This document shows positions 29,268-37,937 of a stretch of DNA of 64,000 nt, in pieces. A model generated the notes under the pieces. The model saw only the letters and a list, made by a program, of their open reading frames with translations, was not told where the DNA came from and made no database searches. How positions within the stretch are numbered: position 1 is the first letter of the stretch; each line of letters starts with the position of its first letter. The DNA is from Lutimaribacter pacificus (GTDB taxonomy: Bacteria; Pseudomonadota; Alphaproteobacteria; Rhodobacterales; Rhodobacteraceae). The position numbers and the translations under genes are program-made. The stretch covers positions 434,001 through 498,000 of the forward strand of contig NZ_FQZZ01000003.1 in the NCBI RefSeq assembly GCF_900142185.1. The letters run 5' to 3'.

Positions 29268-30566
29268 ATGTTCGACACTTCCACGCCTTCACAACTGTTT
29301 CAGCCCCTGACCCTGCCGAACGGGCAGGTCATCCCCAACCGCATCGCCAAGGCGGCGATGGAGGAAAACATGGCCGATGCCGCGCATCTGCCCGGCGCCG
29401 CGCTGCGCGGACTCTACCGTCAGTGGGGCGATGGCGGCAGCGGGTTGCTGATCACCGGCAACGTCATGGTCGCGGCCGACGCTGTGACCGGCCCCGGCGG
29501 GGTGATCCTGGACGGGCATCAGCCGTTGGAGCCGTTCCGTCACTGGGCCGAAGCGGGCAAGGCGCAGGGCGCGCGGATGTGGATGCAGATCAACCACCCC
29601 GGCCGGCAGGTCTTTGCCGCGACCAGCCCCGACGCCATCGCCCCCTCGGCGGTGCCGGTCGAGATCGAGGGGTATTCGAAACTCTTTGCCCAGCCCCGCG
29701 CCATGACCGAGGCCGATATCCGGCGCGTGATCGGCCAGTTCACTGAGACCTCCGCACTGGCGGAACAGGCTGGGTTCGACGGTATCGAAATTCACGCCGC
29801 CCATGGCTACCTGCTGAGCCAGTTCCTGTCGCCGCTGACCAACCGGCGCGACGATGACTGGGGCGGCAGCCTGGAGAAGCGCGCCCGCATCCTGATCGAG
29901 ATCGTTCGCGCCGTGCGCGCCCGCGTCCGCCCTGGCTTCGGCGTCGGCGTCAAGCTGAACTCCGCCGACTTCCAGAAGGGCGGGTTCGACGCGGCGGACG
30001 CCGTGGCGGTGGTGCGGATGCTGAATGCCGAGGCGGTCGACCTGGTCGAGATTTCCGGCGGCAGCTATGAAAGCCCCGCCATGCATGGCCGCCCGCAAGA
30101 GGAGAACAAGCGCGCCAGCACCCGCGCGCGCGAGGCCTATTTCCTCGATTTCGCGCGCGACATCGTGGCGGTGGCCGAAATGCCGGTGATGGTGACGGGG
30201 GGCATTCGCCGCCGCGCAACCGCCGGGGATGCGCTTGCCCCCGAGGATGGCCGCGCCGGTGTCGCGATGGTCGGCATCGCGCAGGCGCTGGCCTATGCGC
30301 CCGACCTGGCGAACCGCTGGCAAAAGGGCGAACATGCCGTCACGGTGCCGGCGGTTCACTGGAAGCGGCGGGCGCTTGCGGGCCTTGCAACCATGGCGAT
30401 GACCAAGCTGCAACTGCGCCGCATGGGCGCGGGCAAGCACCCCGACCCTTCGGCCTGGGCGCCGGGCGTGCTGCTGCGCGACCAGTTGCGCACCCGCCGC
30501 CGCAACCGGCAGTATCGCGCATGGCTGCGCAACGCCCGCCAGACAACGAAAGGAGCCACCACATGA
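29268..30566 (+). CDS. Old-yellow-enzyme family NADH:flavin oxidoreductase
   Basis: A 432-residue FMN enzyme with a TIM barrel: FQPLTLPNGQVIPNRIAKAAM at the N-terminus, the catalytic HAAHGYLLSQFLSPLTNRR motif (about 180-200) and VMVTGG near residue 308. It carries about 80 residues after the barrel rich in Arg, without the second flavin domain of dienoyl-CoA reductases. The ATG at 29268 follows AAGGAT; the longer frame crosses the promoter. Being under a MerR promoter and coupled to a DJ-1 protein, it may handle electrophiles such as quinones or enones; that is inference. Confidence 0.9.
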   Translation: MFDTSTPSQLFQPLTLPNGQVIPNRIAKAAMEENMADAAHLPGAALRGLYRQWGDGGSGLLITGNVMVAADAVTGPGGVILDGHQPLEPFRHWAEAGKAQGARMWMQINHPGRQVFAATSPDAIAPSAVPVEIEGYSKLFAQPRAMTEADIRRVIGQFTETSALAEQAGFDGIEIHAAHGYLLSQFLSPLTNRRDDDWGGSLEKRARILIEIVRAVRARVRPGFGVGVKLNSADFQKGGFDAADAVAVVRMLNAEAVDLVEISGGSYESPAMHGRPQEENKRASTRAREAYFLDFARDIVAVAEMPVMVTGGIRRRATAGDALAPEDGRAGVAMVGIAQALAYAPDLANRWQKGEHAVTVPAVHWKRRALAGLATMAMTKLQLRRMGAGKHPDPSAWAPGVLLRDQLRTRRRNRQYRAWLRNARQTTKGATT

Positions 30567-31261
30567 GCAAACGCATCCTGCATGTCGTCACGAACGTGGC
30601 GCATTACGAAGACCCCTCGCATCCCACCGGGCTGTGGCTGTCGGAACTGACCCACGCCTGGGATGTCTTCGCGGCGAAGGGCTGGGAGCAGCAGATCGTC
30701 AGCCCGCAGGGCGGCGCAGTGCCGCTGGAGCCGCGCGCGCTGAAATGGCCGCTGCTGGATGCCAGCGCGAAAGCCTGGCTGAACGATCCGGCGAAAATGG
30801 AGATGCTGGCCGAAACGGCCAGACCGGACGAGATCGACACGGCCGGGTTCGACGCGATCTATTTCACCGGCGGCCATGCGGTGATGTGGGACTTCCCCGA
30901 CAGCGCGGGCCTGCAGCAGATCACGCGCACGCTGTGGGAGGACGGCAAGGTCGTCTCGTCGGTCTGCCATGGCTATTGCGGGCTGCTGAACACACGCCTG
31001 TCGGACGGGTCGCTGCTGGTCGGCGGGCACCGCGTGACCGGGTTTTCCTGGCGCGAAGAGGTGCTGGCGGGCGTCGCGAAAGAGATGCCCTACAACGCCG
31101 AGGCGCAGATGAAGCGGCGCGGCGCACGGTATGAGAAGGCGTTGCTTCCCTTCGTGTCGCATGTCGTTACCGATGGCCAACTGGTGACCGGGCAGAATCC
31201 GGGATCGGCAAAGGCCACCGCCCGGCAGGTCGCGCGATTGCTCGACGCCCCGGACCAGTGA
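30563..31261 (+). CDS. DJ-1/PfpI family protein (class I glutamine-amidotransferase-like)
   Basis: A 232-residue protein resembling the Hsp31/glyoxalase-III side of the DJ-1 superfamily. The nucleophile elbow VSSVCHGYCGLL contains Cys at about residue 135, and the acidic partner is probably Glu in the early strand. FDAIYFTGGHAVMWDFPD is the family's glycine-rich turn. It overlaps the oxidoreductase by four bases and has an AAGGAG site. Glyoxalase, deglycase or chaperone activity is possible. Confidence 0.88.
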   Translation: MSKRILHVVTNVAHYEDPSHPTGLWLSELTHAWDVFAAKGWEQQIVSPQGGAVPLEPRALKWPLLDASAKAWLNDPAKMEMLAETARPDEIDTAGFDAIYFTGGHAVMWDFPDSAGLQQITRTLWEDGKVVSSVCHGYCGLLNTRLSDGSLLVGGHRVTGFSWREEVLAGVAKEMPYNAEAQMKRRGARYEKALLPFVSHVVTDGQLVTGQNPGSAKATARQVARLLDAPDQ

Positions 31262-31266
31262 AAGGC

Positions 31267-31641
31267 CTATCTGTCGCGTTTCGCGGTGCCTAGCCCCACA
31301 TCGGCATAGGCCTCGCGCAGCCAGGCCTGCATCTCGGCGTCCACCTCCTCGTCTGGTTCCAGCGTGAAGCGATTGGTGACCACCTTTTTCGTGGTGTGGA
31401 AGGACGCCCTCAGATGCCTGTGTTCGACCGGGTGCAGCAGGTCGATCGAGCATTCCAGGTACCGGCCCTTCACATAGGCCGTGGCAAAGCTGCGTGTCCT
31501 TTTCCAGGCCACCATCGTGCGCGAGACCTTTTCGCTCACGTCCTCGCCCGCGGCAAGCGCGTGATCCCGGAACGCCATGAACACCGGAACGGCGCTTGGG
31601 GTCTTGTCGGACAGGTAGCCGCGTATGTACTCGTCGCTCAT
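31267..31641 (-). CDS. DUF5655-like protein
   Basis: A 124-residue soluble protein with the pattern of DUF5655 domains: VSRTMVAWKRTRSFATAYVKGRYLECSIDL followed by VTNRFTLEPDEEVDAEMQAWLREAY. Proteins of this kind often appear with DNA-binding or transport-linked domains and have no proven function. It converges with the DJ-1 gene, leaving five bases between stops. Confidence 0.7.
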   Translation of the reverse strand: MSDEYIRGYLSDKTPSAVPVFMAFRDHALAAGEDVSEKVSRTMVAWKRTRSFATAYVKGRYLECSIDLLHPVEHRHLRASFHTTKKVVTNRFTLEPDEEVDAEMQAWLREAYADVGLGTAKRDR

Positions 31642-31687
31642 GGCGAAAGGCTAGCATCCGGCGGGCAGGCCGGAAAGCGCCGCGCCC

Positions 31688-32230
31688 TCAGACCGTGCCG
31701 CCACGGGTGGGCGGAACGCGCTGCCCGCGCGCCTCGGCCTCGGCCTCGTCGGTGGCGAGGTTCTGCAGGATCAGGATCAGCAGGCGCCGCAGCCCGTCCT
31801 CGTCATCGGCATCCAGCCCCTGCAGGGCGGCCTCGTTCGCCTCGACCGCCAGCGGCTCCAGCACCGCCTGCAGCGCCTTGCCCGCGTCGGTCAGGTAGAC
31901 ATGCTGCTTGCGCTTGTTGCCGTCCTCGGTGCGGCGGATCACGATACCCTGCTGTTCCAGCTTGCCGAGCGCGGTGTGCACCGTCGGCTGGGTCAGGTTC
32001 GCCCGTTCGCTCAGTTCGCGCTGGGTCAGGCCCTGCTCTTTCCACAGGATGCGCAGGAACACCCATTGCCCGAACGACACCCCGTGTTCGGCCAGCCGGA
32101 GCGTCAGCGAGCGGTTGAACCCCCGCGCGCAAAGCCGCGTCAGATGCGCGATACGCTCGTCGCCGTAAAGCTCGAACAGATCCTTTTCCCCGGCCTCGGG
32201 CGGGGTCGTATCACGCACTGCACGGTTCAT
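31688..32230 (-). CDS. MarR-family transcriptional regulator
   Basis: A 180-residue winged-helix regulator: GQWVFLRILWKEQGLTQRELSERANLTQPTVHTALGKLEQQGIVIRR (about 60-106), then the wing with NKRKQHVYLTDAGK. The start is the ATG at 32230 with AAAGGGAT upstream; earlier in-frame Met codons (32257, 32269) lack support. It diverges from a TRAP transporter and probably controls it through the repeated sites in the gap. Such MarR proteins often respond to aromatic acids. Confidence 0.9.
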   Translation of the reverse strand: MNRAVRDTTPPEAGEKDLFELYGDERIAHLTRLCARGFNRSLTLRLAEHGVSFGQWVFLRILWKEQGLTQRELSERANLTQPTVHTALGKLEQQGIVIRRTEDGNKRKQHVYLTDAGKALQAVLEPLAVEANEAALQGLDADDEDGLRRLLILILQNLATDEAEAEARGQRVPPTRGGTV

Positions 32231-32330
32231 CCCGGACCATCCCTTTCGGGCCTTCATCGGTTCCAACATCAAGCGACACGGTATTCGGAACGCCCGGCCC
32301 CGGCAATCGGCCACGCGGCAGGCCCCCGAA

Positions 32331-32348
32331 TTCTTAGATACCGAATTA
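32331..32348. promoter_or_regulatory. Putative MarR-protein site 1
   Basis: ATTCTTAGATACCGAATT, flanked by AATTC/GAATT inverted arms. A near-identical 18-mer (two differences) lies at 32478. It is 101 bases before the marR start. The surrounding 347-base gap between marR and the TRAP gene is AT-richer than the rest of the window and contains no gene. Confidence 0.6.
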
Positions 32349-32477
32349 ACCAGCAGACGGGGCGACCTGGCCACGAAAAACCGGCGTCAGCGGCGATATA
32401 CCACAGGCCCGCGGGGCACCTGCACGGGCCGGATGCCTCCATTTCCAGAATGAACCTTCTTTATCAGCAATTTAAAT

Positions 32478-32526
32478 ATTCGTAGATACCTAATTTCTTG
32501 ACATGAATGGCCGATAACCCCTTAAT
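32478..32526 (+). promoter_or_regulatory. TRAP-operon promoter with putative MarR-protein site 2
   Basis: ATTCGTAGATACCTAATT (32478-32495) abuts a -35 TTGACA (32498-32503), followed by a 17-base spacer and a -10 CTTAAT (32521-32526). This is the best sigma-70 promoter in the window. The site touching the -35 is placed for repression or activation by the divergent MarR protein. Confidence 0.72.
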
Positions 32527-32577
32527 GTGTCGCATCGTCGCAGCCACGACCGTGCGGCGTTGGAAGGGGAGGAAAAC

Positions 32578-33555
32578 ATGCAACCATTCAAGATGTTCCT
32601 GCGCGGACTCGCGCTTGCCGCCGTGATGGCGCCGGCCGCCGCACAGGCGGAAAACCTGCGCGTGCTCAGCAGCTGGAGCGACAATTACGCACCCGTGACC
32701 GAGGTGCTCGATCCGTTCCTGCGCAAGCTCGAAACCGAATCCGACGGCGCGCTCACGCTCACGCGGATGGGCCCCGAGACGATCCCGCCCTTCGAACAGC
32801 TCGACCCGGTGTCGCGCGGGCTTTTCGACATGCTGTTCACCAACGGCGCCTACCATTACAACGACACCGCCGTCGGCATGGCGCTGGACGCGCTGAGCGG
32901 GAACGCCGCCGACCTGCGCGAGGCCGGGATCTGGGATTTCGTCGACCAGCATTACCAGGAGCGCGGGCTGAAGCTGATCGCGATCCTCTATGACCTCAAC
33001 GGCTATCACATCATGCTCAAGGAGCCGCTGACCGGCAACGCGCTGGAAGGCCGGAAGATCCGCGGCACCCCGATCTATCACGCGATCATCGAATCGCTCG
33101 GCGGCTCCCCGGTGGTCCTGCCTGCCGGCGAGATCTATCCCTCGCTGGAACGCGGCGTCGTCGAAGGGGCGTCCTGGCCCACGGTCGGCGCGGTCGGGTT
33201 CCGCTGGTACGAAGTGGCCGATTACATGATGCGGCCCACCTTCGGGCAGGTCGGGCACCCGGTCTTCATGAGCCTCGACACCTGGAACGGGCTCGATGCA
33301 GCGACCCAGGAACTCATCTCCCGCGCGGCCGAGGAATACGAGGCCGAGGCGGTCGAGAACTTCAACCGGCTGGTCGCCGCCGAAGAGGCCACGCTGGAAC
33401 AGGAAGGCATGACCGTCACCGAACTGGGCGAGGCGCATCTCGGCAAGCTCGGCGCGGCCTGGTACGAGGGCGCGATGGGCCTGGCCGCCCAGCAGAACCC
33501 CGACGCGATCGCCCAGATGGACGAGATGGCCCGCAAGGCCGGGCTGACCCCCTGA
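32578..33555 (+). CDS. TRAP transporter substrate-binding protein, DctP type
   Basis: A 325-residue periplasmic binding protein with a signal peptide cleaved near residue 22 (AAAQAE). Family motifs: LKEPLTGNALEGRKIRGTPIYHAIIESLGGSPV (contains the usual ligand-carboxylate Arg) and YPSLERGVVEGASWP. The ATG follows AAGGGGAGG, a strong ribosome site. It leads a DctP-DctQ-DctM operon. The likely ligand is a carboxylate, as for the family; which one cannot be read. Confidence 0.94.
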   Translation: MQPFKMFLRGLALAAVMAPAAAQAENLRVLSSWSDNYAPVTEVLDPFLRKLETESDGALTLTRMGPETIPPFEQLDPVSRGLFDMLFTNGAYHYNDTAVGMALDALSGNAADLREAGIWDFVDQHYQERGLKLIAILYDLNGYHIMLKEPLTGNALEGRKIRGTPIYHAIIESLGGSPVVLPAGEIYPSLERGVVEGASWPTVGAVGFRWYEVADYMMRPTFGQVGHPVFMSLDTWNGLDAATQELISRAAEEYEAEAVENFNRLVAAEEATLEQEGMTVTELGEAHLGKLGAAWYEGAMGLAAQQNPDAIAQMDEMARKAGLTP

Positions 33556-33584
33556 GCCGAAGCCGCACAACCTGAAACATGATC

Positions 33585-33614
33585 GCCCCCGCCGGTTCCG
33601 GCGGGGGCGGTTTT
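33585..33614 (+). terminator. Hairpin terminator/attenuator between dctP and dctQ
   Basis: GCCCCCGCCGG and CCGGCGGGGGC form a GC-rich stem of about ten pairs, followed by GGTTTT. It probably stops part of the transcripts so that the binding protein exceeds the membrane subunits. Confidence 0.8.
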
Positions 33615-33630
33615 CCCGGTGGAGAGCCCG

Positions 33631-34164
33631 ATGACAACACGACCAACGACAGGTGTCTGGCGCCGCGTGCTGCGCATTCACGATGCCATCTCACTCGCCG
33701 GTTTCGCGGGCGGCGCGGTGGCCCTGGGGTTGATCGTCGTGATCTACGCCTACGAGGTCACGGTGCGCTATTTCTTTATCTCGCCGACGATGTGGGCCAG
33801 CGATTTCGTCTCGTTCCTGCTGCTGATCTCGGTCTTTCTGGTCATTCCGTGGCTCAGCCGCGAGGGGGGCCATGTCGCGGTGACGCTGCTGCCCGACATG
33901 ATGCCGGCGCGGTGGGCCGACCGCTTTCTGCGGGTGGGGTTCCTGGTCGCCGCCATCGTCTGTCTCTGGAGCGCGTGGATCAGCGTGCAGGAAACCCAGC
34001 GGCTGATCGAACGGGGCACGACGACCCTGACCACCGTGCGCATCCCGAAATGGACGCTGATCGCCTTCGTCACCTACGGGCTGGCCAATGCCGGGCTCTA
34101 TTTCCTGCGCGTGGCGGCAAGGCCCACCGCGCGCCTGCAGACAGGGGACACCAGCCATGCTTGA
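33631..34164 (+). CDS. TRAP transporter small permease, DctQ type
   Basis: A 177-residue membrane protein with four hydrophobic segments (about residues 20-45, 55-77, 100-120 and 139-158). It carries the DctQ pattern MWASDFVSFLLLISVFLVIPWLSREGGHVAV. The start is the ATG at 33631 behind GTGGAG; an in-frame GTG four codons earlier overlaps that site. It overlaps dctM by eight bases. Confidence 0.92.
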   Translation: MTTRPTTGVWRRVLRIHDAISLAGFAGGAVALGLIVVIYAYEVTVRYFFISPTMWASDFVSFLLLISVFLVIPWLSREGGHVAVTLLPDMMPARWADRFLRVGFLVAAIVCLWSAWISVQETQRLIERGTTTLTTVRIPKWTLIAFVTYGLANAGLYFLRVAARPTARLQTGDTSHA

Positions 34165-35467
34165 GGGGATTCCCGCCGTCAGCGCGGCCATCGGGCTGCT
34201 GCTGTTCCTCATGGCGCTCGGCCTGCCGGTGTTCATCGCCTTCATGCTGGTGAACCTGGCCGCCGTCGGCGCGATCATGGGTCCGGCCGGGTACGGCATG
34301 TTCATCAACAGCGTCTACGACACCACCACCACCGGCGCGCTGGTGACGATCCCGCTGTTCATCCTGATGGGCGAGGTGCTGTTCCGGTCAAACGCGGTCG
34401 ATGTGCTGTTCCGGTCCATCGACACGCTGGTGGGCCATGTGAAGGGCCGGCAATACGTGCTGGCGATCCTGCTGGCGACGGTGTTCAGCACGCTGTCCGG
34501 CGCCGCGATGGGCGTGGCCGCGATGCTGAGCCGGTCGCTCTTGCCCGCCATGATCGGGCGCGGCTACGATCCGCGCCTGTCCATCGGCAACATCCTGGCC
34601 GGCGCCAGCCTTGCCCCCCTGATCCCGCCAAGCGTCCTGGTCATCATCATCGGCACCATCGCCGGGGTCTCGATCGCCGGGCTTCTGGTGGCGGGCATCC
34701 TGCCGGGGCTGATGTTCGCGGCCCTGTTCCTGGGCTATTCCTTTTTCCGGGTCTGGCGGAACCCCGCCCTTGCCCCCGGCGACGAGGCGCCGGTCTCGCG
34801 CCCCGGCGCGGGCGAGGTGGCGATGGCGCTGCTGCGGCTGGTGCCGTTTTCCATCGTCATCATGATGGTGATGGGGTTGATCCTGCTGGGCGTGGCCACC
34901 CCGACCGAGGCGGGCGCGATGGGGGTGATCGGCGCGCTGATCACCGCCGCCATCTACCGCAAGCTGAGCCTGCGCATGATCCGCGACTCGCTGACCGCCA
35001 GCGCCCGCGTGGCGGCGATGATCCTGATCATCATGGCGTCGTCCAAGCTGTTCAGCCAGTTGCTTGCCTTTACCGGCGGCGCGACTGCGCTGGCGGAACT
35101 GGTCGTCGGCCTTGAACTGGGGCGCTGGTCGATGCTGTTCCTGCTGATGGCCCTGCCCTTCCTGCTGTGCATGTTCATCGACCAGATCGCCCTGATGCTG
35201 ATCGTGATCCCGATCTACGGGCCGATCGTCGCCTCGCTCGGCTTCGATCCGATCTGGTTCTGGCTGCTGTTTCTGGTGAACATCACCGTGGGCGGCATGA
35301 CGCCCCCCTTCGGCTATACCCTGTTCGCGCTGAAAAGCGGCTGGCCCGACGGCAAGCTGACCACGGTGTTTTCCGCCGCATGGCCCTTTGTCGGGCTGTT
35401 CGTGATCGGCATGATCATCCTGGCGATCTTTCCGGGGATAGCGACCTACCTGCCGAGCCTCATCTGA
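34157..35467 (+). CDS. TRAP transporter large permease, DctM type
   Basis: A 436-residue permease with about twelve membrane segments. Hallmarks: ALVTIPLFILMGEVL, SGAAMGVAAMLSRSLLPAMI, and LAGASLAPLIPPSVLVIIIG. The start is the ATG at 34157, inside the end of dctQ. Its stop overlaps the converging sulfatase stop by eight bases, so no room is left for a terminator between the two genes. Confidence 0.95.
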   Translation: MLEGIPAVSAAIGLLLFLMALGLPVFIAFMLVNLAAVGAIMGPAGYGMFINSVYDTTTTGALVTIPLFILMGEVLFRSNAVDVLFRSIDTLVGHVKGRQYVLAILLATVFSTLSGAAMGVAAMLSRSLLPAMIGRGYDPRLSIGNILAGASLAPLIPPSVLVIIIGTIAGVSIAGLLVAGILPGLMFAALFLGYSFFRVWRNPALAPGDEAPVSRPGAGEVAMALLRLVPFSIVIMMVMGLILLGVATPTEAGAMGVIGALITAAIYRKLSLRMIRDSLTASARVAAMILIIMASSKLFSQLLAFTGGATALAELVVGLELGRWSMLFLLMALPFLLCMFIDQIALMLIVIPIYGPIVASLGFDPIWFWLLFLVNITVGGMTPPFGYTLFALKSGWPDGKLTTVFSAAWPFVGLFVIGMIILAIFPGIATYLPSLI

Positions 35468-37130
35468 CCGGCCCGCCCTTCATGTCCGGCGCCTTGCGGC
35501 CACGGTAGCGCACGGTCAGTTCCAGCGGGGCGTCGTTCTCGTCATAGATCCCGAGGACGACGCCACGGCCACGGGACTTGGTGCGCATCTCGACCAGTTG
35601 CACCTCGCTCCGGGTGGTGCGCTGCGCGGGGCGGCGCGCCCATGCGAAGAGCTTATCATACATCTGCGCGATCACCCCGGTATGGTCCTCGCTGTCGCCC
35701 AGATCGTGTAGTTCGTCGGGGTCGTTTTCCAGGTCGAACAGCATCGGCCGGTGGCCGCCTTCGAAATGCATCAGCTTCCATTTCCGGTCGGCCACCATGA
35801 ACATGGTCGCCTCGCGCACCGAGGCGCCCAGCGCCTGCGCCACCGGCGTGGCCGAGTAGTCGTATTCGCAGATCACGTAGTCGCGCCGCGTATCGGTCGC
35901 CTGCCCGCGCAGGATCGGCAGCAGGCTTTCGCCCTCAAGGATGTGGGTGGCGGGCTCCCCCCCGGCGAAATCGACGAATGTCGGCGCGAAGTCGATGCAC
36001 TCCACCAGCGCGTCGCAGACCGTGCCGCGCGTGGCGTCGGCATCGGGGCTGGGGTCGTAGACGATCAGCGGCACCTTCGTGCTGGCATCGTGAAAAAACG
36101 TCTTTTCACCCATCCAGTGATCGCCCAGGAAATCCCCGTGATCCGAGGTCAGAACGATCATCGTGTCCGCCATCCGGCCGGTTTCCTCCAGCCAGGCAAA
36201 GAGGCGCCCCATCTGGTCGTCGGCCTGTTTGATCAGCCCCATATAGGCCGGGATCACGGCGTCGCGCACCTCCTGCCGGGAAAACGCCTCGCCTACCTTG
36301 TTGCCCATGAAGGCCCGGAACACCGGGTGGTCGCTGTCACGCTCGGCGTCCGAGCGCACCACCGGCTGCACATCTCCGGGGCCATACATCCCGGCATAGG
36401 GCTCGGGCACGATATAGGGCCAGTGCGGCTTGATATAGGACAGGTGGCAGCACCACGGGCCGACATGGCCCTGCATGAAGTCGATCGCCCGCCCGGTCAG
36501 ATAGGGGGTTTCGCTGTCGGGTTCATGGATATTCGCGGCCTCGGCGCTGTTTTTCAGGAACCAGCCCGACAGCACGTTGCCATCGTCGTCGAGACCGGAA
36601 TTGGCGAAATCGTGCCAGGGGTTGTCGGACTCGTATCCCCTGGCCTTCAGCCACTTGTTGTATTCCTTCGCCCCGTCGGGGTCGTAATAACCATCCGGCC
36701 CCTCGGGCAGCATCCCGTCGTCGCGTTCGAACACGTCGAAGCCGCATTCGCCGACCCGCGCGCCGATGATCGAATCCGGCTCCAGCCCCAGCCGCGCCAT
36801 GCCTTCCTCGTCGGCGCGCATATGGGTCTTGCCGACAAGGTAGCAATCCATGCCCACCTTGCGCAGGTGATCGCCCATCGTCATCTCGCCGACCTTGAGC
36901 GGGGTGCCGTTCCAGCTTGCGCCGTGGGAATGCACGTAGCGCCCGGTATAGGTGCTCATCCGGGACGAGCCGCAGATCGGCGACTGGATGTAGCAGCGGG
37001 TGAACCGCACGCCGCATTCGGCCAGCCTGTCGATATTGGGCGTGTGCAGGTGCCTGTGCCCGTAACAGCTCAGGTAATCCCAGCGCAGCTGGTCGAACAT
37101 GATGAACAGGATATTCTTCGCTCTGGCCAT
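35460..37130 (-). CDS. Sulfatase / phosphonate monoester hydrolase family enzyme
   Basis: A 556-residue cytoplasmic (no signal peptide) alkaline-phosphatase-superfamily hydrolase. Metal ligands: FDQLRWDYL near the N-terminus and TSDHGDFLGDH at about 325-335. The nucleophile motif is CGSSR (53-57); Cys should become formylglycine, but Ser replaces the usual Pro/Ala at the third position. The long C-terminal tail and lack of an export signal favour the phosphonate monoester hydrolase or choline-sulfatase-like side. The ATG at 37130 follows AGGAC; an upstream TTG is less likely. The substrate is unknown. Confidence 0.85.
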   Translation of the reverse strand: MARAKNILFIMFDQLRWDYLSCYGHRHLHTPNIDRLAECGVRFTRCYIQSPICGSSRMSTYTGRYVHSHGASWNGTPLKVGEMTMGDHLRKVGMDCYLVGKTHMRADEEGMARLGLEPDSIIGARVGECGFDVFERDDGMLPEGPDGYYDPDGAKEYNKWLKARGYESDNPWHDFANSGLDDDGNVLSGWFLKNSAEAANIHEPDSETPYLTGRAIDFMQGHVGPWCCHLSYIKPHWPYIVPEPYAGMYGPGDVQPVVRSDAERDSDHPVFRAFMGNKVGEAFSRQEVRDAVIPAYMGLIKQADDQMGRLFAWLEETGRMADTMIVLTSDHGDFLGDHWMGEKTFFHDASTKVPLIVYDPSPDADATRGTVCDALVECIDFAPTFVDFAGGEPATHILEGESLLPILRGQATDTRRDYVICEYDYSATPVAQALGASVREATMFMVADRKWKLMHFEGGHRPMLFDLENDPDELHDLGDSEDHTGVIAQMYDKLFAWARRPAQRTTRSEVQLVEMRTKSRGRGVVLGIYDENDAPLELTVRYRGRKAPDMKGGPVR

Positions 37131-37218
37131 GTTGTCCTGACGCGCCCCTTGCTCCGGCAAGGTCGCGGCGTTCCCCCGGTTTCGTGTCGGGTGTCAGGTT
37201 AGCAACAGATGCGCCGGG

Positions 37219-37860
37219 TTAGAACCTGCGCGGCGCGGTTTTCCCGGCGCGCACCTCCCCACCGCTTGCGCCGGGGCGGCGTAACCTCAGCAACCCGGCC
37301 AACAGGGCGATGGCCACGCCCGACAGCTCGATCAGGTCGACCGCGCGGAACGGCCCGAACGTCCCGGCATAAAGATGTTCGAGGTCATGGTAATTCACCG
37401 CCTTGACGAAGGTCGTCCCCAGCGCCAGCACCAGCCCGAGGATCAGCAGAAGGTTGCGCAGGATGCTGCGAAAGAACACCGCCAGCAGCACCAGCAGCAC
37501 AAGGCAAAGCGCCACCAGCGACCAGACGAGAACGAGGTACTGCACGTCATGGCGTATCCCGTACCACCCCTGCGCGCGCGACAGGCAGCGGCCATAGCTG
37601 ACGACGAATGCGTGCAGGTCGAGATGCGTGTTCACGACCTGGAACAGGAACAGCCACGCGCTCAGCCGCCAGAACAGCGCCTCGCGCCCGGTTTCGCGCC
37701 GCGCGACGCGCAGCATCAGGATGGCCGCCACGCCATAGCCCAGCATGAAAACCGTGCCCGAGACCCACGGATCGCCGAACACGGTTTTCCAGTCCTCGAA
37801 CCCGCAGGCCAGGGATTGCAGAACGTCCTGCGCGAACGTGCCTGTGCTGTACTGGTTCAT
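37219..37860 (-). CDS. Membrane protein of unknown function
   Basis: A 213-residue protein with about five to six hydrophobic segments (roughly residues 36-52, 64-85, 110-135, 135-155 and 178-195). I recognise no family. A His-rich stretch lies between segments (NTHLDLHAFVVSYG; VNYHDLEHLYAG). ATG 37872 would add four residues and is equally possible; neither has a strong ribosome site. It lies between the sulfatase and the ThDP enzyme on the same strand, with gaps of 88 and 77 bases. Confidence 0.72.
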   Translation of the reverse strand: MNQYSTGTFAQDVLQSLACGFEDWKTVFGDPWVSGTVFMLGYGVAAILMLRVARRETGREALFWRLSAWLFLFQVVNTHLDLHAFVVSYGRCLSRAQGWYGIRHDVQYLVLVWSLVALCLVLLVLLAVFFRSILRNLLLILGLVLALGTTFVKAVNYHDLEHLYAGTFGPFRAVDLIELSGVAIALLAGLLRLRRPGASGGEVRAGKTAPRRF

Positions 37861-37937
37861 CCCGCCGCCCATCGCCCGGTTTGGCAAAGGTTAACGCAGG
37901 CGCCGCGGCCGGTCCATCGCGGGCGCGGGCGCCCCGG

